Shown here: one piece after another, positions 41,348-50,485 of the stretch
Numbering within the stretch: the first letter of the stretch is position 1
How the letters are laid out: the number at the start of each line of letters is the position of its first letter
Source: Nostoc linckia NIES-25
Lineage (GTDB): Bacteria > Cyanobacteriota > Cyanobacteriia > Cyanobacteriales > Nostocaceae
Direction: 5' to 3'
DNA length: 64,000 nt
Assembly (NCBI RefSeq): GCF_002368035.1
Contig: NZ_AP018222.1
Location: 5,281,508-5,345,507 of the forward strand
Translations under genes and position numbers: made by a program
The notes under the pieces: model-generated
Told to the model about the DNA's origin: nothing
Database searches by the model: none
The model's input: the letters and a program-made list of their open reading frames with translations, nothing else

Positions 41348-43621
41348 TTATCGCCGACTCCGAAAACCTTGTTTTCCATTAACTTGGTCGAAGAGTACAT
41401 CGTATTTATCAAAAAATGCAATTCCGGGATTTACAAATATACTCATTTGTGATTGTGGTGAGATACTCAAATTCCAGCGATTAAATCCGTCGCGGTTTCC
41501 TGGTTTGAGACTGTAATCAAAAATGCCATTCATTGCTACTTTCACAGTATTTGCCGAACCCAGCACTCCTGGTTTGAGTTTTCCTGCTGTAGAAGCTGAC
41601 TTGAATTCAGCTAAACCATTAATAGTTCCAGTATCAGCGATCGCTGCGGTATTACAAGAATTTTTGGCAGAACTCCCAGCAAGAGTTAAACAAACTTTGC
41701 CTAGTCGAGAGTCCCATCTGTTACCAGGTACGCCATTAATTTGGGGTTGTTGACTCCAAGAGGCTGTTTTGAAACCTGCTTGATTCTCAGCGGTTAAACC
41801 GAGAATTAGGCTGCCATTGCTGTTACTGCCACCATTTCCGATGACAATAAATCCGTTACTCAGATTACCTGATAATTTTCTCAACGGGTTATAGGGCAGT
41901 GACTTTTCAGAATAGTTGACACCAATAATACCGGAAAATGGCGCACCACTTTTTGCCGAACAATTGGGTTTTTGGGCACTACATTGGCGACTAGTAACAA
42001 CCTGTACGGGAACGGGTTCTGCGGTAGGAATCAAACCAAAGCGGACATTAGTATAAACTAATTCCCCTTCCAAAACAGTACCATCACTTAATTCTTCCTT
42101 GATAGTTTGACCTGTTCTTTGGATTGGAGCATTACCTAAAAACTCTTGGGGAACTCTTAAGCCTGCCGAACCTGTATCTAATAAAACACGTTTTGGTTGA
42201 CCATTGGCGATCGCCACTTCCAAAAAATAGCCGCGAACGCGCTGACCCAAGGAAGGCTTTGGATATAAAGGCAGGGATACGGTGTTAAAAGTTGGTTTGC
42301 GCGGTGTGTTTTGAGAGATGTCGCGCAATGCTGAATTAGGAAAAAGAGCCGCAAATGCCGATTGGCGTTGGGGTGCTGGTTCAGGCGCGATATCCCAAAG
42401 GCTTTCATAGTAGAAAAAGCCGATACCTAAACCGCGCTGTTGCGCTGCTACTACCTGAGATTGGATTTGCGCTATGGAAACTGGTCGATTTCGTAACCCC
42501 GCCATAATCCCAATACCAGTTGGGATGACTTGTTGAGTTTCTAAAATTTCTGGGCGGGTAATTTGACCGATAAAACTTTCTAAATCATTACGGTACACCT
42601 GCATAACTAACTCATCAACAATGCCCAACCTTACCCAGTTGAGCCAGTCTTGCAGTTGCAGCTTATAAGCAAAATCATAGTAATTGGGAGCAACTGAGAA
42701 GATAGCATTCGGTTTTTGGGCTTTCACACTTTGATACAGGTCTACCATGAAGGCAGTAATTTTATCTGCCCGCCATTTTATCCATGCTTGGGCTTGGGGA
42801 TTGGGTGGAGGAGGATTGCCAGTTTCTTGAGTATATAGACTAATAGTGTACTTATCGTAACCGAAATCTACGGGTAAACTCGTATGATCGTCAAATTGAA
42901 CGCCATCAGCATTGTATTTCGTAATTACTTCCATTACGAGTTCGCGGATAAAGCTTTGCACTTGGGGGTGAAAGGGATTCAACCACGCTACTTCACCAGC
43001 AGCACTTATCGAAGTTTGAGTTCCATCCTGTTTTTGTGTTAGCCAATCTGGATGCTGTGACGCCAGTTCCGAAGTTAGAGGAACCATAAAACCAAATTCA
43101 AACCAGGGTATTGCTAGTAACCCTTGGCTGCGGGCTTGACTAATAATGTCTGCAATCACATCTTGCCCCTCTGTTCCCTTGAAGAAAAAAGGAATACCTT
43201 CTTTCTGCATGATGGCGCTGGGGTATTGTGTATAACCATCATTCCAGACTACGGGATAAACAGTATTAAAGTTTAACTTTCGCAGTTGACTCATACCAGC
43301 TTGGACTTGCGAGCGATTTCGGAAAACGCTAAAATCGTTACCACTGAGCCACACGCCGCGAATTTCTTGGCGAGGTAATTGAGCAACAGCAGGCGCAAAG
43401 CTGTTGAGTTGCAATACTGCAAAGAATGATATTACACACAACAACGGCAGCAAACGCTTTTTCAAAAGCCACCAAGCTCGATCGCTCAAAGTCCATATCT
43501 GTTGACTGGCTACACTAAGCTTGCTGAGACCTAGTACTAGCCGTCTCTTAACAGGTTTAAATAGTAAATTATTTAGAGTTGCATTAATTTTTCTGCTTTT
43601 TTCCCAAAACTGAGTTGTCAT
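41348..43621 (-). CDS. GH10-like (DUF187) domain fused to aspartic-protease-like domain
   Basis: 757 residues. A basic N-terminus and one hydrophobic segment (LLPLLCVISFFAVLQLNSFA, about 54-75) suggest export. Residues about 80-440 are a DUF187/GHL10 glycosidase-like barrel (EIRGVWLSGNDFSVF; VVWNDGYTQYPSA; DGVQFDDHTSLPVDFGYD; FSVAPNYYDFAY). Residues about 460-757 contain two Asp-Thr-Gly motifs, LLDTGSAGLRV (about 483) and IADTGTINGL (about 663), like the two lobes of pepsin-type or DUF3443 proteins. The fusion of a cell-wall or polysaccharide hydrolase with an aspartic-protease-like fold is uncommon. Cys pairs (CSAQKPNC) may form disulfides outside the cytoplasm. Confidence 0.8.
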   Translation of the reverse strand: MTTQFWEKSRKINATLNNLLFKPVKRRLVLGLSKLSVASQQIWTLSDRAWWLLKKRLLPLLCVISFFAVLQLNSFAPAVAQLPRQEIRGVWLSGNDFSVFRNRSQVQAGMSQLRKLNFNTVYPVVWNDGYTQYPSAIMQKEGIPFFFKGTEGQDVIADIISQARSQGLLAIPWFEFGFMVPLTSELASQHPDWLTQKQDGTQTSISAAGEVAWLNPFHPQVQSFIRELVMEVITKYNADGVQFDDHTSLPVDFGYDKYTISLYTQETGNPPPPNPQAQAWIKWRADKITAFMVDLYQSVKAQKPNAIFSVAPNYYDFAYKLQLQDWLNWVRLGIVDELVMQVYRNDLESFIGQITRPEILETQQVIPTGIGIMAGLRNRPVSIAQIQSQVVAAQQRGLGIGFFYYESLWDIAPEPAPQRQSAFAALFPNSALRDISQNTPRKPTFNTVSLPLYPKPSLGQRVRGYFLEVAIANGQPKRVLLDTGSAGLRVPQEFLGNAPIQRTGQTIKEELSDGTVLEGELVYTNVRFGLIPTAEPVPVQVVTSRQCSAQKPNCSAKSGAPFSGIIGVNYSEKSLPYNPLRKLSGNLSNGFIVIGNGGSNSNGSLILGLTAENQAGFKTASWSQQPQINGVPGNRWDSRLGKVCLTLAGSSAKNSCNTAAIADTGTINGLAEFKSASTAGKLKPGVLGSANTVKVAMNGIFDYSLKPGNRDGFNRWNLSISPQSQMSIFVNPGIAFFDKYDVLFDQVNGKQGFRSRR

Positions 43622-43867
43622 TACTTCTATTTACTAAACGTCGGTTAATTGGTTACATTCGATTCCATATAAATGTTAAATTGCCATACCAGGAAAACTG
43701 ATACAGCAATTTAGCAGCAACATAGTTGACGCAGTTATAAGGTTACTAGTGCCAGAAAAAAATGTTTCAAATGTAGAGGAACTGTAACAAATAAAAACGA
43801 TGACTGTTGACTGTGAATAAGTGTGAGATGGTGTGATGAAGTTTATTGTTGTGGTATCCTTAAACCC

Positions 43868-44326
43868 ATGAATTTTAAACCTCACCAAAGTACTTTTGAC
43901 GAGAAACTCAGCGCAGGTATTGGGCTGTTCCTTGGACTGCTGTTCATTGGGGGCGGTTTTTGGGTGCGTAACATAACCGCGCACGAAATTGCAACGCTAA
44001 AGGAAACGCAGGGTACGGTGGTGGACAGCATCAGTCGTCGCGATCGCAGCAGTAATGACGATCGAGAAAAAGAAACCTATGCACCAGTTATCGAGTTTCT
44101 AGCCAACGGCGAACGCACTCGCTTTACAGGCAGTTATGAGTCTTACCGTTCCAGCAACGGCAATATAGTTGTGGTACGTTACGATCCCAAACAACCGATA
44201 AAGAGTGCGCGTGTGGTGAATTCGCTTGAAGGCTTAGTACCTTGGGGCATGTTTGCTATGGGCGGATTCGCCGTTGTTTGTAGCCTGGGCGCATTTTTGC
44301 CTGTACGCTGGTCTTCAGGTGAGTAG
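43868..44326 (+). CDS. DUF3592 membrane protein
   Basis: 152 residues from the ATG at 43868. Two transmembrane helices (AGIGLFLGLLFIGGGFWV; LVPWGMFAMGGFAVVCSLGA) flank a beta-rich periplasmic loop with TYAPVIEFLANGERTRF and VVRYDPKQPIKSARV, the DUF3592 pattern. Function unknown. An upstream start at 43823 is possible but unlikely. Confidence 0.8.
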   Translation: MNFKPHQSTFDEKLSAGIGLFLGLLFIGGGFWVRNITAHEIATLKETQGTVVDSISRRDRSSNDDREKETYAPVIEFLANGERTRFTGSYESYRSSNGNIVVVRYDPKQPIKSARVVNSLEGLVPWGMFAMGGFAVVCSLGAFLPVRWSSGE

Positions 44327-44349
44327 TCCGTCAAGCCAACTTTGCTGGG

Positions 44350-44420
44350 TGAGGGCTGGGGAAAGGGTAAGGGATTTAAAACCTTTCCCCTTTCCCCTTT
44401 CCCCTTTACCCTTTACCCCC
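44350..44420. repeat. Purine/pyrimidine array
   Basis: GGGGAAAGGGTAAGGG followed by several CCTTTCCCC units, same family as 413-578. Confidence 0.7.
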
Positions 44421-44493
44421 CCAAGTTCACTATTGCGAACTACTATTAGTCAGTTCTCAGGTAGCTTGGGAATATAGAGTTTAGATTTTCAAA

Positions 44494-46032
44494 ATGTCTT
44501 TAACTGAAGAAATTCTTTCCCAACTACCGGGCGATGTTCTAGCAGGTTTGCGCCAGAGCGATCGCATCCTAACATCCCTAAGAGAAAATACTGCACCTAT
44601 ACCAACATTAGTTACAGAAAGTCAGCAGCCTTTAGGCGTTGCAGATTGGGATGTGCTTATCTGCGGTGGCACCTTGGGCATCTTAATTGGTTCGGCTTTA
44701 GCTGTGAGAGGGCTGCGGGTGGCGTTGATGGAACGAGGGATTCTGCGGGGGAGGGAACAAGAGTGGAATATTTCTCGTAAAGAATTAGATGTGTTCGTGG
44801 AATTGAATTTGTTGACTGAGGAGGAATTAGAAACTGCGATCGCTACTCAATATAACCCAGCACGAGTAGGCTTTCATGGTGGTACAGAAATTTGGGTAGA
44901 AAATGTTTTGAATATCGGTGTAGATCCTGTATATTTACTGGCTACATTAAAAACGCGATTTCTCAATGCTGGGGGAAAGTTATTAGAAAACACGCCTTTT
45001 AAAGAAGCGGTGGTGCATCCAGATGGGGTGATGGTAAATAGCCAATTCAAAACTAGGTTGTTAATCGATGCGATGGGACATTTTTCTCCCATCACACAAC
45101 AAGCACGTCAAGGAAAAAAACCAGACGCCCTTTGCTTGGTGGTGGGAACTTGCGCCAAAGGTTTTCCGGAAAATAACTCAGGCGATTTGTTGTTATCATT
45201 TACATCTTTGCAAAATCAATGCCAGTACTTCTGGGAAGCCTTCCCAGCTAGAGACGGTAGAACTACTTACTTGTTTACCTACATGGATGCACATCCCCAA
45301 CGCTTCAGCTTGTCAACTTTCTTTGAGGATTATCTGCGTCTGCTACCAGAATATCAGGGCGTGGAATTGAGTCAGCTTAAATTTCAACGGGCGTTGTTTG
45401 GCTTTTTTCCCAGCTTCCGCCAAAGTCCCCTGAAAACTCCTTGGAATCGCATTCTACCAGTGGGAGATAGCAGTGGTAACCAATCTCCGTTGAGTTTTGG
45501 CGGTTTTGGTGCGATGGTGCGTCACTTGAAGCGTTTAACATTTGGCGTTGACGAAGCGTTGCAAACCGAACAATTATCAGCAAAAGCACTGTCACTGCTG
45601 CAACCATATCAGCCAAGTTTGACTGTTACCTGGTTATTTCAAAAAGCCATGAGTGTTAGTGTAAATCAGAAAATTCCACCAGATCGAATTAACCAACTAC
45701 TCTCAGCAGTATTTGAAGAAATGCAACAGTTGGGTACGCCAGTACTGAAGCCATTTTTACAAGATATAGTACAATTTTGGCCCCTGACGCAAACACTGTT
45801 AAAAACTAATTTCTCTCATCCAGAAATAGTTATGAAAATAATTCCCCAACTAGGTTTAGGAAGTTTGTTAGATTGGATGCTACATTACAGTAATTTAGGT
45901 GTTTATACTGCCTTATTTAAGTTAAGTCCAATGTTAGAAACATGGATGAAGAATCAACCAAGCGAACAACAATATTATTGGCATCGTTTGATTGATGCTT
46001 GGAAGTACGGCTCTGGTGGTGACTACTCATAA
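44494..46032 (+). CDS. cruP: Lycopene-cyclase-related flavoprotein CruP
   Basis: 512 residues, FAD-dependent, of the CruA/CruP group. The dinucleotide-binding site reads VLICGGTLGILIGSALAVRG (about 54-73) followed by LRVALMERG; LRGREQEWNISRKEL, HGGTEIWV, LIDAMGHFSP and PVGDSSGNQSPLSFGGFG are the conserved blocks I associate with this group. CruA is a lycopene cyclase; CruP is a paralogue linked to low-oxygen or epoxide stress in carotenoid metabolism. The shorter length and position favour CruP over CruA, but this was not tested by alignment. Thylakoid-associated, peripheral. Confidence 0.75.
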   Translation: MSLTEEILSQLPGDVLAGLRQSDRILTSLRENTAPIPTLVTESQQPLGVADWDVLICGGTLGILIGSALAVRGLRVALMERGILRGREQEWNISRKELDVFVELNLLTEEELETAIATQYNPARVGFHGGTEIWVENVLNIGVDPVYLLATLKTRFLNAGGKLLENTPFKEAVVHPDGVMVNSQFKTRLLIDAMGHFSPITQQARQGKKPDALCLVVGTCAKGFPENNSGDLLLSFTSLQNQCQYFWEAFPARDGRTTYLFTYMDAHPQRFSLSTFFEDYLRLLPEYQGVELSQLKFQRALFGFFPSFRQSPLKTPWNRILPVGDSSGNQSPLSFGGFGAMVRHLKRLTFGVDEALQTEQLSAKALSLLQPYQPSLTVTWLFQKAMSVSVNQKIPPDRINQLLSAVFEEMQQLGTPVLKPFLQDIVQFWPLTQTLLKTNFSHPEIVMKIIPQLGLGSLLDWMLHYSNLGVYTALFKLSPMLETWMKNQPSEQQYYWHRLIDAWKYGSGGDYS

Positions 46033-46080
46033 CAACAGAATTGGTGAATTCTAATTAGATAATATGTGTGTGAGGATAAT

Positions 46081-46788
46081 ATGATTGAACGGAAATCTGG
46101 GGGAATCAAATACTTTGCATTACTGATTGGTTTCTTGCGCGATCGCCAAGGCTTTTTAGAGGAAGTTCGCCAAGGTACAAGATTACCAAATAAAATCATT
46201 TCTCTACTAGTTTGTAGTTCCTTATTCCTTGCCGTCTATGGCGGAATTATCGGTGCATATCATAGCTGGATGCAAGCCTTGTCTTCCGCCATCAAACTCC
46301 CAGCCCTTTATTTAATTACACTGCTGATTTGTATCCCGACGTTGTATTTTGCTAACGTTATTTTCGGTTCAAAGCGGACTTTTGGACAGCATTTAGCATT
46401 AGTATTGACCGCAGTTTCAGTAACTAGCGTACTTTTATTTAGTTTTGCACCTATTACCCTGTTTTTCTTACTGACTACCAATAATTACCAATTTTTAATT
46501 CTCTTAAATGTTTTTATTTTTGCACTAACTGGATTTATTGGTATTTCCTCGTTATATCAAGCCACGAGTTTAGTTTTAGAACAAGATGATGAAGGTAGCA
46601 AAACACGTCAGAAGATTTTACAATTTTGGCTGTTTCTTTATGCTTTCGTCGGGAGTCAGCTAGGATGGACTCTCAGACCATTTTTTGGCACGCCTGATTC
46701 TGTATTTCAATTGTTTCGCGAAAGAGAAGGTAATTTTTATCTTAGCGTGATTCAAGCTATCAGCTACTTGCTGGGAATTCGTCATTAG
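46081..46788 (+). CDS. Multi-helix membrane protein, paralogue 1
   Basis: 235 residues from the ATG at 46081 (GAGGAT upstream). About five transmembrane helices (IISLLVCSSLFLAVYGGIIG; LPALYLITLLICIPTLYFAN; ALVLTAVSVTSVLLFSFAPI). A conserved N-terminal motif LRDRQGFLEEVRQGTRL. Similar proteins in databases carry the odd label 'actin-binding WH2 domain-containing'; no function is shown. Follows cruP by about 50 bases on the same strand, perhaps co-transcribed. Confidence 0.7.
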   Translation: MIERKSGGIKYFALLIGFLRDRQGFLEEVRQGTRLPNKIISLLVCSSLFLAVYGGIIGAYHSWMQALSSAIKLPALYLITLLICIPTLYFANVIFGSKRTFGQHLALVLTAVSVTSVLLFSFAPITLFFLLTTNNYQFLILLNVFIFALTGFIGISSLYQATSLVLEQDDEGSKTRQKILQFWLFLYAFVGSQLGWTLRPFFGTPDSVFQLFREREGNFYLSVIQAISYLLGIRH

Positions 46789-46884
46789 GGAAGAATTCAG
46801 AATGGGCTACGCCCCGCTGCGCTAACAGGGGTCAGAATAGTCTAAAGATTAGTAACTATACCAAAGATCGACCAAAAAAGCATT

Positions 46885-47592
46885 ATGTTGGAAAAGCAAT
46901 CTCGCGGCGTTAAGCAATTTAATGTTTTGGTGAATTTACTACGCGATCGCCAATCATTTTTAGAAGAAATTCGTCTGGGAATAAGATTACAAAATAAAAT
47001 CAGTTCTTTGTTTGTAGCTAGTTCGATTTGCTTTGCTATCTATGGTGCAATTATTGGTGCATCCAACGGTTGGGCACAAGCATTATCCAGTGCTATCAAA
47101 CTTCCCGCATTTTATTTATTAACACTGATAATTTGTTTTCCAACTTTGTTCTTTTTTAATGTTTTGTTTGGTTCGCGGAGTAGTATTCAACAACATTTCG
47201 TTGTCTTGCTCACATCTGTATCAGTGATTAGCGTACTTTTATTCAGCTTCGCACCAGTTACACTATTTTTTCTGATAACTACCCCAGATTCTTATCAATT
47301 TTTCAAACTGTTGAATGTATCAATATTTGGAATCACAGGTATCTTTGGCGTGAAATTTCTTTATGAGGGGATACAATTACTTTCTCAACAAGATGAAGTA
47401 GGCAAAACAACCCGTACCACTATTTTAAGATTTTGGTTGTTGCTTTATGCTTTTGTAGGTATGCAATTAGGATGGTTTTTTAGACCGTTTTTTGGTGCGC
47501 CTGGGTCACAATTTGAATTATTTCGAGCCGTGAAAGGAAACTTTTATCTTGATATAATAGCCGCGATTTCTGAAATTTTAGGTTTCCGTTAA
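46885..47592 (+). CDS. Multi-helix membrane protein, paralogue 2
   Basis: 235 residues, roughly 55% like the previous protein by eye, with the same motif LRDRQSFLEEIRLGIRL, the same helices and the ending QLGWFFRPFFGAPGSQFELF. A tandem duplication that kept both copies open. Unknown function. Confidence 0.7.
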   Translation: MLEKQSRGVKQFNVLVNLLRDRQSFLEEIRLGIRLQNKISSLFVASSICFAIYGAIIGASNGWAQALSSAIKLPAFYLLTLIICFPTLFFFNVLFGSRSSIQQHFVVLLTSVSVISVLLFSFAPVTLFFLITTPDSYQFFKLLNVSIFGITGIFGVKFLYEGIQLLSQQDEVGKTTRTTILRFWLLLYAFVGMQLGWFFRPFFGAPGSQFELFRAVKGNFYLDIIAAISEILGFR

Positions 47593-47888
47593 GTTAACAC
47601 CAAAATTTGTAATAGAAAGCTTCACAATCTTTTTTAGGACTTGGCAAATTGGCAACTATTACAAAGATAACTGTGTTATTTTCAATAGTATACAAGGTGT
47701 ATTTGCACTTTCAAGCTATTTAGACGGGTTGCAACCCGTCTTTATTTATCGGTAGAAAGGTGTACGAGATTATTTCACCTACTTGCTGGTAAGTTAAAAA
47801 TATTTAAATTTGCATCCTCAAAAAAATGAATCTCTTGTGGGGTGGGCATCTTGCCCGCCCTAGTTGTGCAAATTAAACACGCGACAGC

Positions 47889-48023
47889 TTATGTTCTGAC
47901 ATTTATCTCTTGGGCAAAATCACTTTTGGGTTGTTGATTGGAGAGGGCTGCTTGCCAAGATTTGATTCCCCCTTCAATATCGCCAGCTTGGTATAGCTTT
48001 AGATATGTTTGCAAAGGTTTCTT
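47889..48023 (-). pseudogene. Remnant of a TPR gene
   Basis: A 44-codon open stretch without start reads YLKLYQAGDIEGGIKSWQAA, one good TPR helix pair, and stops. Upstream codons are interrupted at once. Leftover of a larger TPR protein. Confidence 0.5.
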
Positions 48024-48029
48024 CTAAGT

Positions 48030-48120
48030 AGCAGAACGATCTAGATCTCCCTAAATCCCTCTTAAAAAGAGAGACTTTGATTCTTGTTCCCCCCTTTTTA
48101 AGGGGGGTTAGGGGGGATCG
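48030..48120. repeat. C/G-rich hairpin repeat
   Basis: CCCCCCTTTTTAAGGGGGG with flanking GATC ends; related blocks at 50180-50246 and 60600-60898. The remainder of 47593-48452 has no gene apart from the TPR remnant. Confidence 0.75.
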
Positions 48121-48452
48121 ATAAGTGCCTAAAATCACACTTAATCCCGCATATTGAAACACAGTCAGTAAGGCTGATTCATAATTATTAGCAGTATTTT
48201 TAGTTCAAAACTATTAACATTCTGCAAACTTTTTCCACTTCAAATAGCTCTAAAATCTTACTAGTAAATATTTGAAAAAGCTAGTCTTCAGATCTCAATA
48301 CACTTGGCTTAAGCCTTTTTTCCCTGCTTCCCCTGCCCGAACAGATAAATTTTCTTAACTCAACTGCATAGCTTTATATTTGCAATCGTAATATTGCTCA
48401 ACATTTGGCAAATTAACATTCAACTAATGAAATGTAGCTCAGGAGGAAAATT

Positions 48453-49847
48453 ATGGTTAACTCGATCGCACGTGAAGAAACCGTTCTTGAAGAAGCAGTA
48501 AAAGCATTCAAGGCAAGCTTGCGGGGTGAGTTGTTGGGCCCTGCCGATGCGGGCTATGACAATGCTCGCAAGGTCTACAATGGCATGATTGACAAACATC
48601 CCCGTCTGATTGCACGTTGTGTAAATGTGGCGGATATCATAGCATCTGTAAATTTTGCCCGCGAACACAATCTGCTGCTTGCGGTTCGAGGCGGCGGCCA
48701 CAATGGTGCGGGTTTGGGAATTTGCGATGGCGGCTTGGTTATCGATCTCTCACCTATGAGAGGCATTCGCGTCGATCCTGTAGCGCGTACAGTGCGGGTT
48801 GAAGGTGGCTGTAGCTGGGGAGATGTGGATAGTACAACTCATGCATTTGGTCTAGCTGTGCCCAGTGGGATTATCTCTTCTACTGGCGTTGCTGGATTGA
48901 CATTGGGTGGCGGACATGGCTATCTGACTCGCAAATATGGTCTGACTATTGACAATCTCCTAGAAGCAGACTTAGTGCTGGCAGACGGTCGTTTTGTTAC
49001 CGCCAGTGCCCAAGAGAATGAGGATCTATTTTGGGCGATTCGTGGCGGCGGAGGTAACTTTGGCGTTGTCACTTCATTTTTGTTCAAAGCGCACCCAGTC
49101 AACAGTGTCTATGCTGGGCCGACGCTGTGGCACTTGGATCGAGCTGCCGAGATCATGCAGTGGTATCGGGAGTTCATTATCAATCAGCCGGAAGATATGT
49201 ATGGCTTCTTGGCCTTGCTGAAAGTACCACCAGGGCCGCCTTTCCCAGAAGAACTGCATACTAAGACAATGTGCGGTATTATTTGGTGCTACACTGGAGC
49301 GCCGGAGGAAGTAGAAGAAGCATTCCGACCGGTTCGCGACCTTGCTCCAGCATTTGAACACATTGGTTCAATACCCTATCCTGCTTTGCAGAGTATGTTC
49401 GATGGATTGATGCCATCAGGGTTGCAGTGGTACTGGAAGGGCGATTTTGTTAACGAGTTGAGCGATGAAGCGATCGCTCTACATCTCAAACATGGTTCGC
49501 AGATCCCAACATTGCTTTCGACTATGCACTTGTATCCAATTGATGGCGCAGCACATCGAGTCGGCAAAAATGATACGGCTTTCAGTTACCGTGACGCCAA
49601 GTGGTCAGCGATCGTGGCTGGCATCGATCCAGATCCCGCAAACGCAGACAAGATAACCGCTTGGGCAAAAGAATATTGGAATGCATTGCATCCTTATTCC
49701 TGCGGCGGAGCCTACGTTAATTTTATGATGGAGGAGGGTCAAGAGCGAGTCCAAGCTACTTACCGCGACAATTACGAGCGTCTGCTGGCGATCAAGAAAA
49801 AGTACGATCCAACCAACCTGTTCCGTGTCAATCAAAACATCAAGTAA
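48453..49847 (+). CDS. BBE-type FAD-linked oxidoreductase
   Basis: 464 residues of the berberine-bridge-enzyme/PCMH family. FAD domain: LLAVRGGGHNGAGLGICDGG, where the His (about 82) is the usual covalent flavin anchor; PSGIISSTGVAGLTLGGGHG has no second anchoring Cys, so the flavin is probably held by a single bond. Substrate domain follows; the C-terminus ends YDPTNLFRVNQNIK, as usual. Enzymes of this group oxidise sugars, alkaloids or other secondary metabolites. A clear ribosome-binding site (AGGAGGA) precedes the ATG. Higher GC than neighbours, so acquisition from elsewhere is possible. Confidence 0.9.
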   Translation: MVNSIAREETVLEEAVKAFKASLRGELLGPADAGYDNARKVYNGMIDKHPRLIARCVNVADIIASVNFAREHNLLLAVRGGGHNGAGLGICDGGLVIDLSPMRGIRVDPVARTVRVEGGCSWGDVDSTTHAFGLAVPSGIISSTGVAGLTLGGGHGYLTRKYGLTIDNLLEADLVLADGRFVTASAQENEDLFWAIRGGGGNFGVVTSFLFKAHPVNSVYAGPTLWHLDRAAEIMQWYREFIINQPEDMYGFLALLKVPPGPPFPEELHTKTMCGIIWCYTGAPEEVEEAFRPVRDLAPAFEHIGSIPYPALQSMFDGLMPSGLQWYWKGDFVNELSDEAIALHLKHGSQIPTLLSTMHLYPIDGAAHRVGKNDTAFSYRDAKWSAIVAGIDPDPANADKITAWAKEYWNALHPYSCGGAYVNFMMEEGQERVQATYRDNYERLLAIKKKYDPTNLFRVNQNIK

Positions 49848-50485
49848 AATCGCCGATTAAAAACCACATACCAGTCGCCTCAAGTCGTTGTAAAACGGGG
49901 AAAAGCAGGGATCTTCTCTTTCCCCTTTTCCCCATTTATTTGAAGCAGGCAGGATAGCGCAGCGTAAAGCCTTCTCCTTCAAAGACGCTAACGCGTAGCT
50001 TGCTCGTATTGTAGGGGTAGGGCATGGCTCATTGGTGTCAACTTAACGCGAAAGACTAGCCTGTCTTGTGGGGTGGGCCGGAAAGTCCACCCGGACGGGT
50101 GAGGACACCCATCCCACAATACAATTTCTTGCATCAATTTAGTCCAATACGGTTCAGTTAACGGTATTTCGCTCCGGAAGATCCCCCCAACCCCCTTAAA
50201 AAGGGGGCTTAGTTCCCTCCTTTTTAAGGAGGGTTAGGGAGGATCGAGTCTTAACTGAACTGTATTGCAATTTAGTCTTGCCACGCTAGTACGTATATTT
50301 CAAAAATCAAATATGAGTCCCATATCACCGAATTCCGCCACAATTTATCCTGAATTCTGACCCTTCGACAAGCTCAGGGCATCGCTTCTGACTTCTGAAT
50401 TCTTGTTCATAAATCTAGCTATTGCTAGATGTTCCAATTTTGTTAAAGGCTATAATCTACATTTGTTGCACCGAGAGATTAACTT
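49848..50485. repeat. Repeat-filled intergenic region
   Basis: No gene. Contains a lone MITE end CATTGGTGTCAACTTAA (50030-50046), a TTGTGGGGTGGGC-type hairpin (about 50067-50125), a CCCCCTTAAAAAGGGGG hairpin (50180-50246) and an inverted GAATTCTGAC / GACTTCTGAATTC pair (about 50349-50402). Confidence 0.75.

Noticed and set aside
48420..49835. Several small frames antisense to the BBE oxidoreductase
   Set aside because: Shadows arising from the gene's higher GC content.
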